Assembly: GCA_020853375.1 (NCBI GenBank)
Contig: JADYZA010000082.1
Location: 1-6,245, forward strand
Origin: Verrucomicrobiota bacterium
Lineage (GTDB): Bacteria > Verrucomicrobiota > Kiritimatiellia > Kiritimatiellales > Tichowtungiaceae
Length of the DNA stretch: 6,245 nt
Direction: 5' to 3'
Part shown: piece by piece, positions 5,746 through 6,245 of the stretch
How positions within the stretch are numbered: position 1 is the first letter of the stretch
Layout of the letters: each line of letters begins with the position of its first letter
The notes under the pieces: generated by a model
The model's database searches: none
The model's input: the letters and a program-made list of their open reading frames with translations, nothing else
Told to the model about the DNA's origin: nothing
Position numbers and translations under genes: made by a program

Positions 5746-6245
5746 TATAGTCTACGCGTATATGCGCGAACCGCGCTATGAAATCGCTCGGCCGGAGCAC
5801 GATGCGCTGGTGGTATGGACTGTGACCGAGGAATCCGGTGCAGACGTAGTGATTTATTACAGCGGCTACAGCTATAATCCCAAGGGTGCGGCAGAAAACC
5901 CGGCAGCTTTCCGTGTTCTCTACACTTACGAACCGCTGGTCGTTTGTCCCAGACAGTTTCTTCGCAGCTTTTGGAAACCGTTCGATGCGGTTCTGACCTG
6001 GAATGGAACGCTAACGGAGCAAGGTGATAAATTCGTACGGTTTCCGGCCCTATACTATGATTTCCCTTTCAGCTCGGTTCATGGCGTAGCCTGCGCTCCG
6101 GTCTGTCCGCCTGACTGGCGCGGGAAAAAGCGGGCGATGTGCCAGATTGCTGGGAACAAATACACCTTTATGCCTTCTGAGCTTTACTCCCGCCGCCGCT
6201 CGATTGCCCGCTGGTTCGGATGCCACGGGAAACTGCCGCTCGACA
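5732..6245 (+). CDS. GT10 (fucosyltransferase-like) glycosyltransferase, 3' end beyond window
   Basis: The frame from ATG 5732 stays open for 171 codons to the window edge, so the C-terminus is missing. The N-terminal region carries YTYEPLVVCPR (64-74) and FDAVLTWNGTL (84-94), the usual statement of the acceptor-side domain of GT10 proteins. Then KKRAMCQIAGNKYT (132-145) and ELYSRRRSIARWF (150-162) correspond to the donor-domain entry, where classical alpha-1,3-fucosyltransferases read K..l...SN....R. The next expected motif, an aspartate followed by YG, lies just past the cut after PLD. GT10 enzymes have a GT-B fold and use GDP-fucose, but distant members are poorly characterised. No transmembrane anchor is seen. 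The start overlaps the previous stop by 14 bases and has no Shine-Dalgarno sequence, suggesting translational coupling. In-frame ATG 5762 is an alternative start. Confidence 0.8.
   Translation, partial: MKKINIVYAYMREPRYEIARPEHDALVVWTVTEESGADVVIYYSGYSYNPKGAAENPAAFRVLYTYEPLVVCPRQFLRSFWKPFDAVLTWNGTLTEQGDKFVRFPALYYDFPFSSVHGVACAPVCPPDWRGKKRAMCQIAGNKYTFMPSELYSRRRSIARWFGCHGKLPLD

Overview
The window reads as the left edge of a bacterial surface-polysaccharide gene cluster, all on the + strand. It starts inside a tRNA-Arg(CCG) gene that encodes its own CCA end and is followed by a clear intrinsic terminator. A noncoding stretch of about 240 bases leads into five closely spaced protein genes, the last cut by the window end. 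Strong GGAGG-type ribosome sites and nucleotide-sugar enzymes typical of O-antigen or capsule loci point to a bacterium, probably Gram-negative. I cannot fix the phylum from sequence alone; a PVC-type lineage such as Kiritimatiellota is a guess.

Layout: 1-70 tRNA-Arg (5' end missing); 80-113 terminator; 114-372 leader with a tandem 9-bp repeat; 373-1242 an NAD(P)-dependent sugar reductase resembling CDP-paratose synthase (RfbS/Prt); 1247-2281 CDP-paratose 2-epimerase (RfbE/Tyv, tyvelose epimerase); 2354-3340 a family 2 glycosyltransferase; 3391-5745 a large YfhO-like polytopic membrane protein, probably a GT-C fold enzyme; 5732-6245+ the N-terminal half of a GT10 (fucosyltransferase-like) protein.

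The first two genes are consecutive steps of one pathway. The reductase would make CDP-paratose from the 4-keto-3,6-dideoxy intermediate, and the epimerase would invert C2 to give CDP-tyvelose. The GT2 enzyme downstream is a natural candidate to transfer that dideoxyhexose, though this is inferred from context only. The YfhO-like protein would act at the membrane or periplasmic side, and the GT10-like protein would add another, probably deoxy, sugar. The earlier pathway genes (glucose-1-phosphate cytidylyltransferase, CDP-glucose 4,6-dehydratase, C3 dehydrase and its reductase) are not in the window.

Base composition appears to step up between the third and fourth genes: hand-counted 60-base lines hold 21-28 G+C in the first three genes and 30-38 in the last two. 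The paratose/tyvelose genes and the GT2 gene may therefore be an acquired cassette inserted between the tRNA and an older glycan gene set.
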